Assembly (NCBI GenBank): GCA_002309195.1
Contig: DBWY01000001.1
Span: 63,240-117,885, forward strand
From: Treponema sp. UBA1226
Lineage (GTDB): Bacteria; Spirochaetota; Spirochaetia; Treponematales; Treponemataceae
Direction of reading: 5' to 3'
Length of the DNA stretch: 54,646 nucleotides
In this document: one piece after another, positions 41,803-50,330 of the stretch
How positions within the stretch are numbered: position 1 is the first letter of the stretch
Layout: each line of letters begins with the position of its first letter
Notes under the pieces: model-generated
The model's input: the letters and a program-made list of their open reading frames with translations, nothing else
What the model was told of the DNA's origin: nothing
Databases searched by the model: none
Position numbers and translations under genes: made by a program

Positions 41803-43269
41803 ATGACACAGATTGGTTTTGATTCAAAAAAATATTTAAAATTACAGTCGGAACATATTCAGGAAAGAATTGATTCGTTTGAAAAACTCTATCTTGAATT
41901 TGGCGGAAAACTTTTTGACGACTATCACGCTTCGCGCGTATTACCCGGTTTTGCACCGGACAACAAGCTTAAGATGCTTGAAAAACTCAAGGACATCGCA
42001 GAAATAATCATCGTTGTTAATGCAGATGCAATCGAGCAGAATAAAATTCGCGGCGACCTTGGAATTACTTATGATGAGGAAACTCTTCGTCTTAAAAAAG
42101 AATTTGAAAAGCGTGGATTTTTAGTAAGTGGAATCGTAATCACGCAATACACATGCCAGCCTGCTGCCGACAAGTTCCGTGCAAAATGTACAAATCTTGG
42201 AATCAAAACTTATCTTCATTATGTCATTCAAGGTTATCCTGGAAACATTCCTTTAATCGTAAGTGATGACGGTTATGGCCGCAACGAATACATTGCAACA
42301 AAGAGAAAGCTCTGTGTTGTAACTGCTCCTGGTCCTGGAAGCGGAAAGATGGCAACTTGTCTTTCTAATCTTTATCATGATCATAAACACGGAATCAAAG
42401 CAGGTTACGCAAAGTTTGAAACATTCCCGATATGGAATCTTCCTTTGCAGCATCCTGTTAATCTTGCATACGAAAGTGCAACGGTTGACCTGGATGACGT
42501 AAACATGATTGACCCGTTCCACCTGGAAGCATACGGAAAAACAACTGTAAACTATAACCGCGACGTAGAAACGTTCCCGGTTTTAAAAGAAATATTCAAG
42601 CAGATTTTAGGTGAAAGTCCTTACCAGTCTCCGACAGACATGGGTGTTAATATGGCAGGAAATGCCATCATTGATGACGAAGTTTGTCAGAAGGCTGCAA
42701 AAGAAGAAATGCTTCGCCGCTACTATGCTACAGCCTGCGCCGTAAGAAAAGGCAATGCTCCGAGAAGTGAGCTTGATAAGCAGGAATTCCTTTTAAAGCG
42801 TGCAGAATTAATGCCGGAAGATCGCGCTGTAGTTCCTGCAGCAGTTAAGCGCCAGGAAGAAACTGGTCATCCATGCGCCGCAATTCAGCTTGAAGACGGA
42901 ACTGTAATCGTAGGAAGAACTTCGCGCCTGCTTGGTGCTGCAACCAGTGTAATCCTCAAAGTCCTCAAAATTCTTGCAGGAATTCCGCATGAAGAAAAGC
43001 TTTTGACAGAAGAATACGTAAAACCTATCCAGGAATTAAAGACAATCGACTTTAAGAGCAAAAACCCTCACCTGCACGTAGAAGAAGCCCTCGTGGCGCT
43101 TGCATGTTGTTCTTCGACTAACCCGCATGCAAAGACAGCCCTTGAGCAGATTCCGCAGCTTGAAGGCCTTGAGTTCCATTCGAGTGTCATTCTTTCGACG
43201 GTTGACGAGGCTACGATACGCCGTCTTGGGCTTCATCTGACATGTTCGCCTGAGTACGAGGTAAAATAA
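41803..43269 (+). CDS. DUF1846 (UPF0371) family protein
   Basis: A 488-residue cytoplasmic protein of a conserved family without an established activity. Family marks: IGFDSKKYLKLQ at the start, YLEFGGKLFDDYHASRVLPGF, and the nucleotide-binding-like loop VVTAPGPGSGKMATCLS. Length is as expected for DUF1846. A GGGG ribosome site precedes the ATG, 18 nt after the sulfhydrylase gene, so the two are probably one transcript; this may hint at a sulfur or amino-acid role, which is only context. Confidence 0.85.
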   Translation: MTQIGFDSKKYLKLQSEHIQERIDSFEKLYLEFGGKLFDDYHASRVLPGFAPDNKLKMLEKLKDIAEIIIVVNADAIEQNKIRGDLGITYDEETLRLKKEFEKRGFLVSGIVITQYTCQPAADKFRAKCTNLGIKTYLHYVIQGYPGNIPLIVSDDGYGRNEYIATKRKLCVVTAPGPGSGKMATCLSNLYHDHKHGIKAGYAKFETFPIWNLPLQHPVNLAYESATVDLDDVNMIDPFHLEAYGKTTVNYNRDVETFPVLKEIFKQILGESPYQSPTDMGVNMAGNAIIDDEVCQKAAKEEMLRRYYATACAVRKGNAPRSELDKQEFLLKRAELMPEDRAVVPAAVKRQEETGHPCAAIQLEDGTVIVGRTSRLLGAATSVILKVLKILAGIPHEEKLLTEEYVKPIQELKTIDFKSKNPHLHVEEALVALACCSSTNPHAKTALEQIPQLEGLEFHSSVILSTVDEATIRRLGLHLTCSPEYEVK

Positions 43270-43349
43270 GCGTTTTGCCGGCCTTATGGCTTAAGCTGAA
43301 TCGATTTTAAAAACTAATTATATTGAAGAAAGATGCCGATAATCGGAGT

Positions 43350-45704
43350 ATGAAAATTTTACTCGTGATTGTGGCGTCTTTTTTTATCCCTTCATTTGCT
43401 TTTGCGAAAGGGGGTCAAAAAGAGGTCAATCCTTTATACACATTACCAAAAATTATTCCCGAAAAAAGTGCTCCTCAAGGAACAAATTCAACTAAAACCG
43501 ACACGAATAAACCTCTGCTTGCGACCGAAAGCGGAATCTATCGTGTAATCAATACGCGGACGATTCTGCCTTTATGGACAGAAGGAAAAGCAAAACAGAT
43601 TCTGCGTGTTGAACAGACTCTGGAACAGAATCGTGTCATCGAAAGTTTTTACTTTCTTACTTCAAAAGGAATTTTATTTTCACGAGATTTAAAGATATTT
43701 GAATACAGGAATGAAGGTCTTCCTGTTCTTACGATTAAAAAATACGATGGAAAAGAGGTAACCTTTGAAAAACAGGTTGCGGATATAAAAGATATTTCGT
43801 ATAACCCCGAAAAACCGCAGCAGATGGTCTGCGCAACAAAGGATAAAGTTTATTTATCAGAAGATTCAGGACTTACATGGAAATATTATGATGCACCACG
43901 CGCAGGTTCGAGTGGAGTAAAGGCTGTTGCAGTTGCTTCTATTCGTGTTAAAAAAGATGAATCATATGTTAAAGAAGATTATGTTTTCTGTTCGCACGCG
44001 ACACTGGGATTTTTCTATTCAAAGCTTGAGTCAAAAAGATTTAACACTGCAGTTACAGGACTTGCTGGAGCAGATCCTAATGTAGGCTCTGATGAAGTAA
44101 GTGATATTCTTCCTGTTTTATGTAAGGCAGAAGATGGAACTGTTTACACAGAGCTTTTCCTTTCGCAGACTTTTATTCCGCGTATATACCGTTTTGATTT
44201 TGAAAAGAAAAAATCAATCTGCATTTACAAAGGAAGTGAACCGGCAGATACAATCGATGGACTTTATCTTGCAGACTCATCGATTATATATATGAGTCCT
44301 AAAGAAATTAAAGCTTTTGATATCAATACCGGTAAAGAACCTAAAATGGTTTCGAAATTTAAAGACTGGAAAAACATTGCAGGCTTAAGTCCATCTCCGA
44401 TTTTTGCCGCGTGGATTCCGCAGTCAGAAACCGGTTATAAAACAAGTGTAGTTTTAAACGAACTCTGGCTTTTAAATTCTGAACAGGTTTCTTCTCCTTA
44501 TGCAAAACAGATTTGCGATCAGAAGAGTCTTTATATTCCGTGTTATCAGGCATATCTTCCTGATGGAATTTCTAAGTTTAAGAAAATAATTCTTGACAAT
44601 GATTTAAACAGTCTTGTAATCGACATGAAAGATGATTACGGACTTTTGCGATATGATTCAAAAGACCCGGAAGTTTTAAAGAAAGGAAAGATAAGTCAGT
44701 ACGCTGTTAATCTTGAACATTTTGTAAGCGAGTTTAAAAAAGACAACATTTACATGATTGCACGAATTGTTGTATTTAAAGACCGCAATCTTTCTTTGTA
44801 TTCAAACGGTAAATACGCTATATGGAATAAAGCAACAGACAAACCTTGGGTTGGAACAAAAGGTTACGAAGTTGATGAAGAAGGAAATAAAACACTTTCT
44901 TATTACGATGAAAACTGGGTTGACCCTTACTGTCCTGAAGTCTGGGAATACGATGTAGCGATTGCAAAAGAATTAATTGCACGTGGTTTTGATGAAATTC
45001 AGTTTGACTATATAAGATTTCCTACAGACGGAACAAACATGGGAAACGCATCGTTCAGATGGCACAGCCCTGGTATGGATAAAGAAAGTGCTTTGATAAG
45101 CTTCTTGTCTTATGCACGAGAAAATATCGATGCACCGATTGGAATCGATATTTACGGAGCAAACGGCTGGTACAGAACAGGAGCCCGAACAGGTCAGGAC
45201 GTAGAAACTCTTGCAGAGTATGTTGATATAATCTGTCCGATGTTCTATCCGTCTCATTTTGAAAATCAGTTCTTAAATTATGAACCGTATGAAGAGCGCC
45301 CTTATAGAATTTATTTTTACGGAACTTACCGCAATACAATCATTGCAAGAAATAAAATTGTAGTTCGTCCGTGGATACAGACATTCTTCTTGAATGTTCT
45401 GTATGATAAAAAATATTACGATGCAGAATATGTACGTAAAGAAACTTTTGGTGTAAGAGATTCTGTAAACCGCGGCTATATGCACTGGAACAACGGCGGA
45501 AATTATTCAAAGCTTTCTCCGGATCCTGCAGATGCAGTATATACAGGAAAGGCTTATGAAGCTAATCCAAAATACAGAAAGCCTGCAATTGGTGTAAAAG
45601 AAGAAAATCCGATTGACGAGGCAGTTGTAAGCGGTACAAGATCTGATCAGGAAGCAATCGAAATCTGGGAAAATGTATTGAACCAGAATAAAGACAATCT
45701 TTAA
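43350..45704 (+). CDS. Exported BNR-repeat and DUF4015 glycosidase-like protein
   Basis: About 784 residues with a signal peptide ending AFAK. The N-terminal 350 residues look like a beta-propeller and hold an Asp-box (LSEDSGLTW). The C-terminal half is a DUF4015 TIM-barrel-like domain: LVIDMKDDYGLL, YMIARIVVFKD, a DYIRFPTDG strand, GIDIYGANGW and the IICPMFYPSHF block. DUF4015 is grouped with putative glycoside hydrolases. Surface sugar or wall-glycan cleavage is inferred. The start is unsure: ATG 43350 gives a clean signal peptide, but its GGAG is too close; TTG 43323 is an alternative. The HD gene follows after 20 nt. Confidence 0.72.
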   Translation: MKILLVIVASFFIPSFAFAKGGQKEVNPLYTLPKIIPEKSAPQGTNSTKTDTNKPLLATESGIYRVINTRTILPLWTEGKAKQILRVEQTLEQNRVIESFYFLTSKGILFSRDLKIFEYRNEGLPVLTIKKYDGKEVTFEKQVADIKDISYNPEKPQQMVCATKDKVYLSEDSGLTWKYYDAPRAGSSGVKAVAVASIRVKKDESYVKEDYVFCSHATLGFFYSKLESKRFNTAVTGLAGADPNVGSDEVSDILPVLCKAEDGTVYTELFLSQTFIPRIYRFDFEKKKSICIYKGSEPADTIDGLYLADSSIIYMSPKEIKAFDINTGKEPKMVSKFKDWKNIAGLSPSPIFAAWIPQSETGYKTSVVLNELWLLNSEQVSSPYAKQICDQKSLYIPCYQAYLPDGISKFKKIILDNDLNSLVIDMKDDYGLLRYDSKDPEVLKKGKISQYAVNLEHFVSEFKKDNIYMIARIVVFKDRNLSLYSNGKYAIWNKATDKPWVGTKGYEVDEEGNKTLSYYDENWVDPYCPEVWEYDVAIAKELIARGFDEIQFDYIRFPTDGTNMGNASFRWHSPGMDKESALISFLSYARENIDAPIGIDIYGANGWYRTGARTGQDVETLAEYVDIICPMFYPSHFENQFLNYEPYEERPYRIYFYGTYRNTIIARNKIVVRPWIQTFFLNVLYDKKYYDAEYVRKETFGVRDSVNRGYMHWNNGGNYSKLSPDPADAVYTGKAYEANPKYRKPAIGVKEENPIDEAVVSGTRSDQEAIEIWENVLNQNKDNL

Positions 45705-45724
45705 GTTTTGCTAAAAAACGGGAT

Positions 45725-47263
45725 ATGAAAATGAAAAGTGATATTAAAGTTGTAATAAAAAAAGAAATGAAAAACTCATCAAAGAAACTTCTTTCATGCA
45801 TGGGGCTTCTTGCATTTGCAGTATACGGAATAATTCTTATTGCAACTCCGACATCACTTTATTCTGCTACAAAAAAAACAAAAACAGATGCCGAGAAAGA
45901 AGTTGCAATGCAGGAAGATGATATTATTCTTTCAAAGACAAACGGATATTATAACAAAGGATATTATTTAAAGGCAGTTGAAGAAATTAATATCTCGATT
46001 GAACAACATCAGGAAACAGATGATATTTCTGACAGTATAAAGCTTATGGGCGAAGCTTCGTATTATGCGTGGATTAATTCACTTTATAAGAATTCGAAAG
46101 TATTGAAAAATCGTGATTATAAGAAAATTATTTTTTATCTTACGGTTCACCCAGAAGTAATGAGCACAAGAATTTCTACTCTTGTAGAAGAAATTTTTCA
46201 TAATCAGAAAATTATTCTTGAATCAGAAAAAATTAATCAGATTGAACGAAATAATAATCGTGCAGTAGAAAAAATCAGAAAAAAGATTTTTAAGCTCGAG
46301 CGCGAATACAATGATCTTGTCGATGTTATAAACGGAGATAAGACCGTAGAAGAAATCCGCATGGCAATTAAGATAGAAAACGACTATCAGCGTTCAAGAA
46401 ATATCAAATACATGATGATGACTCTGTATTGTCTTATTTTTATTACTCTGATAGCGCTCATAGTATTTATCCATAATAATCACAGAAAGACTATTCGTGC
46501 TCAGGAACAGTTTGAGACAACAATGAAAGTTGTTGCGATTTTAAAAACAAATGTAGATGATACAGAAAGTCCTTATTCGCCTCTTACAATGAGTGAAATT
46601 ACAAAAGAAAATTCACGTGCAAAGGGTCGCTCTGGAAAACGTTCTGGTCTTTCTGATTTTGAATCAGAAAAAATTGCAGTCGCATATTTTGATTCTCCGG
46701 ATGCGAAGAAGAACTTTCTTGAACTCCAGCACCAGTGTATTGAACTTGGAGAACGTATTGACCGTGCGACAGGAAGAAAGCGCAATTCTAAAAAGGTGAG
46801 TGAACTTGTATTTAAACTCTGTAAGGCTGCAGGTGTAGATGATGAACTTTCTTTAATCTATTACTGTGCTGCAATGGTTTACGATGCGGGATTTTTGTCA
46901 GTTCAGCGTAATATATTACAGGGAGAACATCTTACGATAAAAGAAAGATATGAAGTAAGGAGTCACGTCCAGAAGGCAGGAGAATATTATTCTTTTATTC
47001 CTGATGATGTAAGACGAATCTTCCTTGACGCTGCAGAGTTCCACCACGAAAACATGGACGGTAAGGGATATCTTGCTGGGCTTTCAAATTCGAAGATTCC
47101 GTTGATTGCAAGATTTATCCGTGTTGCAGAAAGTTATATTTCGCTTGTAAACTCTCGCTCATATAAAAAGATTATGGATACAGAATCTGCCTTAAAGGAA
47201 CTTGGAAAGAAAGGCGGAATCTACGATCCTAAAATCATTGCCTTGCTTGAAAAAATCGTATAA
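45725..47263 (+). CDS. Membrane protein with degenerate HD-GYP domain
   Basis: A 512-residue protein. One helix near residues 24-46, a periplasmic helical segment with a coiled coil (about 150-215) and a second helix at 228-248 precede a cytoplasmic HD-GYP-like domain from about residue 330. The expected metal pair HD reads Tyr386-Asp387 (MVYDAGF), and GYP reads GYL. The HHE motif at 440-442 and DGKGY are kept. Loss of the first histidine suggests it no longer cleaves cyclic di-GMP and may only bind a ligand. ATG 45725 or 45731 could be used. It is cotranscribed with the DUF4015 gene. Confidence 0.75.
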   Translation: MKMKSDIKVVIKKEMKNSSKKLLSCMGLLAFAVYGIILIATPTSLYSATKKTKTDAEKEVAMQEDDIILSKTNGYYNKGYYLKAVEEINISIEQHQETDDISDSIKLMGEASYYAWINSLYKNSKVLKNRDYKKIIFYLTVHPEVMSTRISTLVEEIFHNQKIILESEKINQIERNNNRAVEKIRKKIFKLEREYNDLVDVINGDKTVEEIRMAIKIENDYQRSRNIKYMMMTLYCLIFITLIALIVFIHNNHRKTIRAQEQFETTMKVVAILKTNVDDTESPYSPLTMSEITKENSRAKGRSGKRSGLSDFESEKIAVAYFDSPDAKKNFLELQHQCIELGERIDRATGRKRNSKKVSELVFKLCKAAGVDDELSLIYYCAAMVYDAGFLSVQRNILQGEHLTIKERYEVRSHVQKAGEYYSFIPDDVRRIFLDAAEFHHENMDGKGYLAGLSNSKIPLIARFIRVAESYISLVNSRSYKKIMDTESALKELGKKGGIYDPKIIALLEKIV

Positions 47264-47275
47264 TACCCGTAAAAT
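47247..47275 (+). promoter_or_regulatory. mnmE: Promoter of mnmE inside the previous gene's end
   Basis: TTGAAA (47247-47252), 17-nt spacer, TAAAAT (47270-47275). The -10 box ends 6 nt before the mnmE ATG, so transcription should begin at the A of the start codon. Confidence 0.7.
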
Positions 47276-47281
47276 ACATTT

Positions 47282-48721
47282 ATGGATAACACAGGATACA
47301 CTCCAGAAGAACCGATTGCCGCAATTGCAACGGCAATGGCTCCGAGTGCTCTCGGCATAATAAGAATGTCGGGTAAAAATTCTATCGAACTATTATCAAA
47401 AGTTTTCTCACGCCCTAAAGCATTATGCGAAGCACAGGGCAATACAATCGTTTACGGCTGGATAAAAGACGGCGACAGAAAAATCGATGAAGTTTTAGTA
47501 AGTGTATTCCGTGGACCAAAAAGTTTTACAGGCGAAGATATGGCAGAAATTTCGTGCCATGGCGGAACTGCTGTAGTAAATTCAATTTTTAACTTACTTC
47601 TAAAAAGCGGCTTCAGACAGGCGCAGCGTGGTGAATACACATTCCGTGCCTACATAAATGGGAAAGCAGACCTCACGAAAGCAGAAGCCGTAAGAGAAAT
47701 AATCGAAAGCCGCACAGATACTTCACGCGGTCGTGCTGCAGGACGACTTGCAGGCTCGCTCTTTGAAGAAATTGCTTCAATCAAAAAACTTGTAATCGAC
47801 ACGCTCGCTTCTATCGAAGTCGAAATAGAATATCCTGAAGACGAAGAAACGATTGCAGACGCTTTTAACCGCGACGGAATCGTAAACGCAATCGAAAGAT
47901 TAAAATCATTAAGCGAATCCTGGAAAAGCGAAAAACTTTATCAGGACGGAGCACGCATTGTTTTATGTGGAAAAACGAATGCGGGAAAATCAAGTCTGTT
48001 TAATGCAATGTTAAAGGAAGACCGCGCAATCGTAAGTGACATAGAAGGCACAACGCGCGACTGGCTTGAAAGCTGGATATCTGTTGATGGAATCCCTGTT
48101 CGTCTTTTTGATACAGCAGGGCTTCGTGTAACAGATGACCTTGTAGAAAGAGCAGGGGTTGAGCGAACACATGATTTGTCAGAAGAAGCAGATGCGATTT
48201 TATATCTTCAGGATGCGACAAAAGAAATTGTGGCAGAAGATCTTTCGTTTTTAAAATCTTTTTCTAAACCTGTAATTTTTATCTGGAATAAAATCGACAT
48301 GCTCGAGTCTGGTTGTGCAGAGGATAAAGCAGACAGTGGGGCTTTGTGGAATTATGCAGAAAAAAAATTGAGTGACGATGAGAAAAAACTTATTCCTGCG
48401 CTCAAGTGTGAAGTAAGCATTTCTGCAAAAAAATCTTTCGGGATTGAAAATCTTATAAAAGAATTAAAAGAGATTTTATGTGCCGGCAATCTTTCTTTGC
48501 GCGAACAGGCTGGTCTTGGAAGTGCAAGACAGAAAACTGCCGTAGGAAATGCGCTTGAATGTGCAGAACACGCGCTTATTGCTGCGGATGATAATTATAC
48601 GCTTGATGCAGTCGTTCAGGATCTGGAAGACTGTCTTGATTATCTTGGAGAGGTTACCGGAGAAGTTACACCTGATGATGTGCTTGAAAGTATTTTTTCA
48701 AACTTTTGCGTAGGAAAATAA
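47282..48721 (+). CDS. mnmE: tRNA modification GTPase MnmE
   Basis: A 479-residue GTPase that, with MnmG, modifies U34 of tRNA wobble positions. The N-terminal tetrahydrofolate domain has IAAIATAMAPSALGIIRMSG and SFTGEDMAEISCHGG. The helical domain is split by the G domain, which shows G1 GKTNAGKSS near residue 230, DIEGTTRD, DTAGLR and NKID. The C-terminus is the invariant FCVGK with its catalytic Cys. No ribosome site precedes the ATG, and the promoter geometry implies a leaderless message. Confidence 0.97.
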   Translation: MDNTGYTPEEPIAAIATAMAPSALGIIRMSGKNSIELLSKVFSRPKALCEAQGNTIVYGWIKDGDRKIDEVLVSVFRGPKSFTGEDMAEISCHGGTAVVNSIFNLLLKSGFRQAQRGEYTFRAYINGKADLTKAEAVREIIESRTDTSRGRAAGRLAGSLFEEIASIKKLVIDTLASIEVEIEYPEDEETIADAFNRDGIVNAIERLKSLSESWKSEKLYQDGARIVLCGKTNAGKSSLFNAMLKEDRAIVSDIEGTTRDWLESWISVDGIPVRLFDTAGLRVTDDLVERAGVERTHDLSEEADAILYLQDATKEIVAEDLSFLKSFSKPVIFIWNKIDMLESGCAEDKADSGALWNYAEKKLSDDEKKLIPALKCEVSISAKKSFGIENLIKELKEILCAGNLSLREQAGLGSARQKTAVGNALECAEHALIAADDNYTLDAVVQDLEDCLDYLGEVTGEVTPDDVLESIFSNFCVGK

Positions 48722-48766
48722 TTTTATTGTGCGTGCTGTAAGAAGGCCGTAGAATCTGGAGGAAAC

Positions 48767-49510
48767 ATGACTGATCTTAAAGGAAAATGGGCACTGGTTA
48801 CAGGAAGTAACAGGGGAATCGGTTACCGTATTTCAAAATTTCTTGCATCAAAGGGATGCAACTTGATTTTGCATTCACGTTCAAGGGAACATACGAAAGC
48901 TTTACTCGAAGAAGTTCGTGCGCTTGGCGTAGAAGCGTTTGATGTTGCAGCAGAACTTAACGATCCTGCACAGGTAAGCGAAATGATTAAGACAATAAAT
49001 GCAAGCGGCAAAAACGTTGATGTACTTTTTAATAACGCTGGAGTTCAGGTTGCATACAGAACAGATTATTATAAAACACCTGTAGAAGATTATGTAAAAA
49101 GTTTTTATATCAACACGATTGCTCCGATGATGCTGTGCTATGAATATATTCCAAAAATGATTGAACGTGGTTTTGGCCGCGTAATTAATACTTCAAGCGG
49201 AATTCGAAACGAGCCTGAACAGGCAGGTTACAGCGCAAGTAAGGCAGCTTTGGATAAAGTAAGTTTTGATCTTGCAGGAAAACTTGACGGCACAGATGTC
49301 TGCATCAATGTTGCAGATCCCGGATGGTGTCGTACTGACCTTGGTGGTCCTAATGCTCCAAACGATCCTGATGATGTAATTCCTGGAATTGTTGTAGGTG
49401 CATTTATCGATGATAAGATAAGTGGACGCTGGCTTGGTGCACAGGATTTTAAAGGAATGACACTCGAAGAAGCTCTGGAAAAAGCTAAAACATACGAGAA
49501 AAGATTTTAA
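48767..49510 (+). CDS. Short-chain dehydrogenase/reductase
   Basis: A 247-residue NAD(P)-dependent oxidoreductase of the classical SDR type. The cofactor loop TGSNRGIG is at residues 14-21. The NNAG motif, a catalytic serine in NTSSGIR and Tyr155/Lys159 in YSASK follow. PGWCRTDLGG is the usual segment after the active site. The substrate cannot be inferred. It has a strong GGAGG site and lies 45 nt after mnmE. The TPR membrane gene follows after 11 nt. Confidence 0.88.
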   Translation: MTDLKGKWALVTGSNRGIGYRISKFLASKGCNLILHSRSREHTKALLEEVRALGVEAFDVAAELNDPAQVSEMIKTINASGKNVDVLFNNAGVQVAYRTDYYKTPVEDYVKSFYINTIAPMMLCYEYIPKMIERGFGRVINTSSGIRNEPEQAGYSASKAALDKVSFDLAGKLDGTDVCINVADPGWCRTDLGGPNAPNDPDDVIPGIVVGAFIDDKISGRWLGAQDFKGMTLEEALEKAKTYEKRF

Positions 49511-49521
49511 AAGGTGATTTT

Positions 49522-50235
49522 ATGGCAAGAGTTTTACTGATTTTACCGTATCTTCTTGAACTTCTTCTTTTAATTCACATTATTAAAACCGGAAGATCAT
49601 ATACATGGGTCTGGCTTTTGTTTCTTGTTCCGTATGTATCAGGAATTGCATATGTAATTTTATGCGTGATTCCTGATTTGATTTCTGGACCTTCAAACCG
49701 TGTTGGCGGTGGTTCTTTGATTGATGAAGTTTTTCCCGGAATTAAAATCAAAAAACTTGAGCAGACTGTAAGAAATTCAAGCACTACTGCAAATATCGTT
49801 GAACTTGCAGACGCATATGCAGATGCCGGCAATTATGACAAAGCAATTGAACTGTACAAAGGATGTCTTGAAGGTTTATATAAGCACGATGCAGGGATTC
49901 AGTTTAAATTGATGAGTGCTTTATATGAAAAAGGAAAGACAGACGAAGCAAAAGAAATTCTTAAAGACTACAAAAAGCATACAGAGTTTACATTAAAACG
50001 CCAGTACATTCTTGAAATGCTTCTTAACGAAGATTATGAAAAAATGAGCGATAAATTTTTCTCTGATGCAGATTTCGAAATCGGCTGGCAGCTTGCAAGA
50101 TGCTATGCCAAAGACGGAAGAAAAGAAGAGATAAAGAAAATCGTTGATGAAATGAAAGATGACAGAAAACGATTTGCAGTTTATAGAAAAGGTGTAAACA
50201 ATAAATTCTACAGATTAACAAAAAGATTGATGTAG
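49522..50235 (+). CDS. Membrane-anchored TPR protein with PLDc_N-like anchor
   Basis: A 237-residue protein. Residues 1-53 hold two hydrophobic helices with the GRSYTWVWLLFLVPY turn seen in the PLDc_N anchors of cardiolipin synthases and related proteins. Residues about 80-235 are TPR-like helical pairs (ELADAYADAGNYDKAIELYKG). It is probably a cytoplasmic scaffold at the inner membrane. An AAGGTG site precedes the ATG. It ends at a two-way terminator that also serves the convergent cyclase gene. The role is unknown. Confidence 0.72.
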   Translation: MARVLLILPYLLELLLLIHIIKTGRSYTWVWLLFLVPYVSGIAYVILCVIPDLISGPSNRVGGGSLIDEVFPGIKIKKLEQTVRNSSTTANIVELADAYADAGNYDKAIELYKGCLEGLYKHDAGIQFKLMSALYEKGKTDEAKEILKDYKKHTEFTLKRQYILEMLLNEDYEKMSDKFFSDADFEIGWQLARCYAKDGRKEEIKKIVDEMKDDRKRFAVYRKGVNNKFYRLTKRLM

Positions 50236-50250
50236 ATGTTTTTAAAAATT

Positions 50251-50318
50251 AAAACGCGCGGCATTGAAAATACACGGCATTAAAAATACGCGGCATTGAA
50301 AACCGCGCGTTTTTTTTA
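50251..50318. terminator. Two-way terminator with a repeat-filled loop
   Basis: AAAACGCGCGG (50251-50261) and CCGCGCGTTTT (50303-50313) form a perfect 11-bp stem with T runs on both sides. The loop holds three near-copies of CGGCATTGAAAATAC. It lies between the TPR gene and the convergent cyclase gene and can serve both. Confidence 0.85.
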
Positions 50319-50330
50319 TTTACGTTCTTT

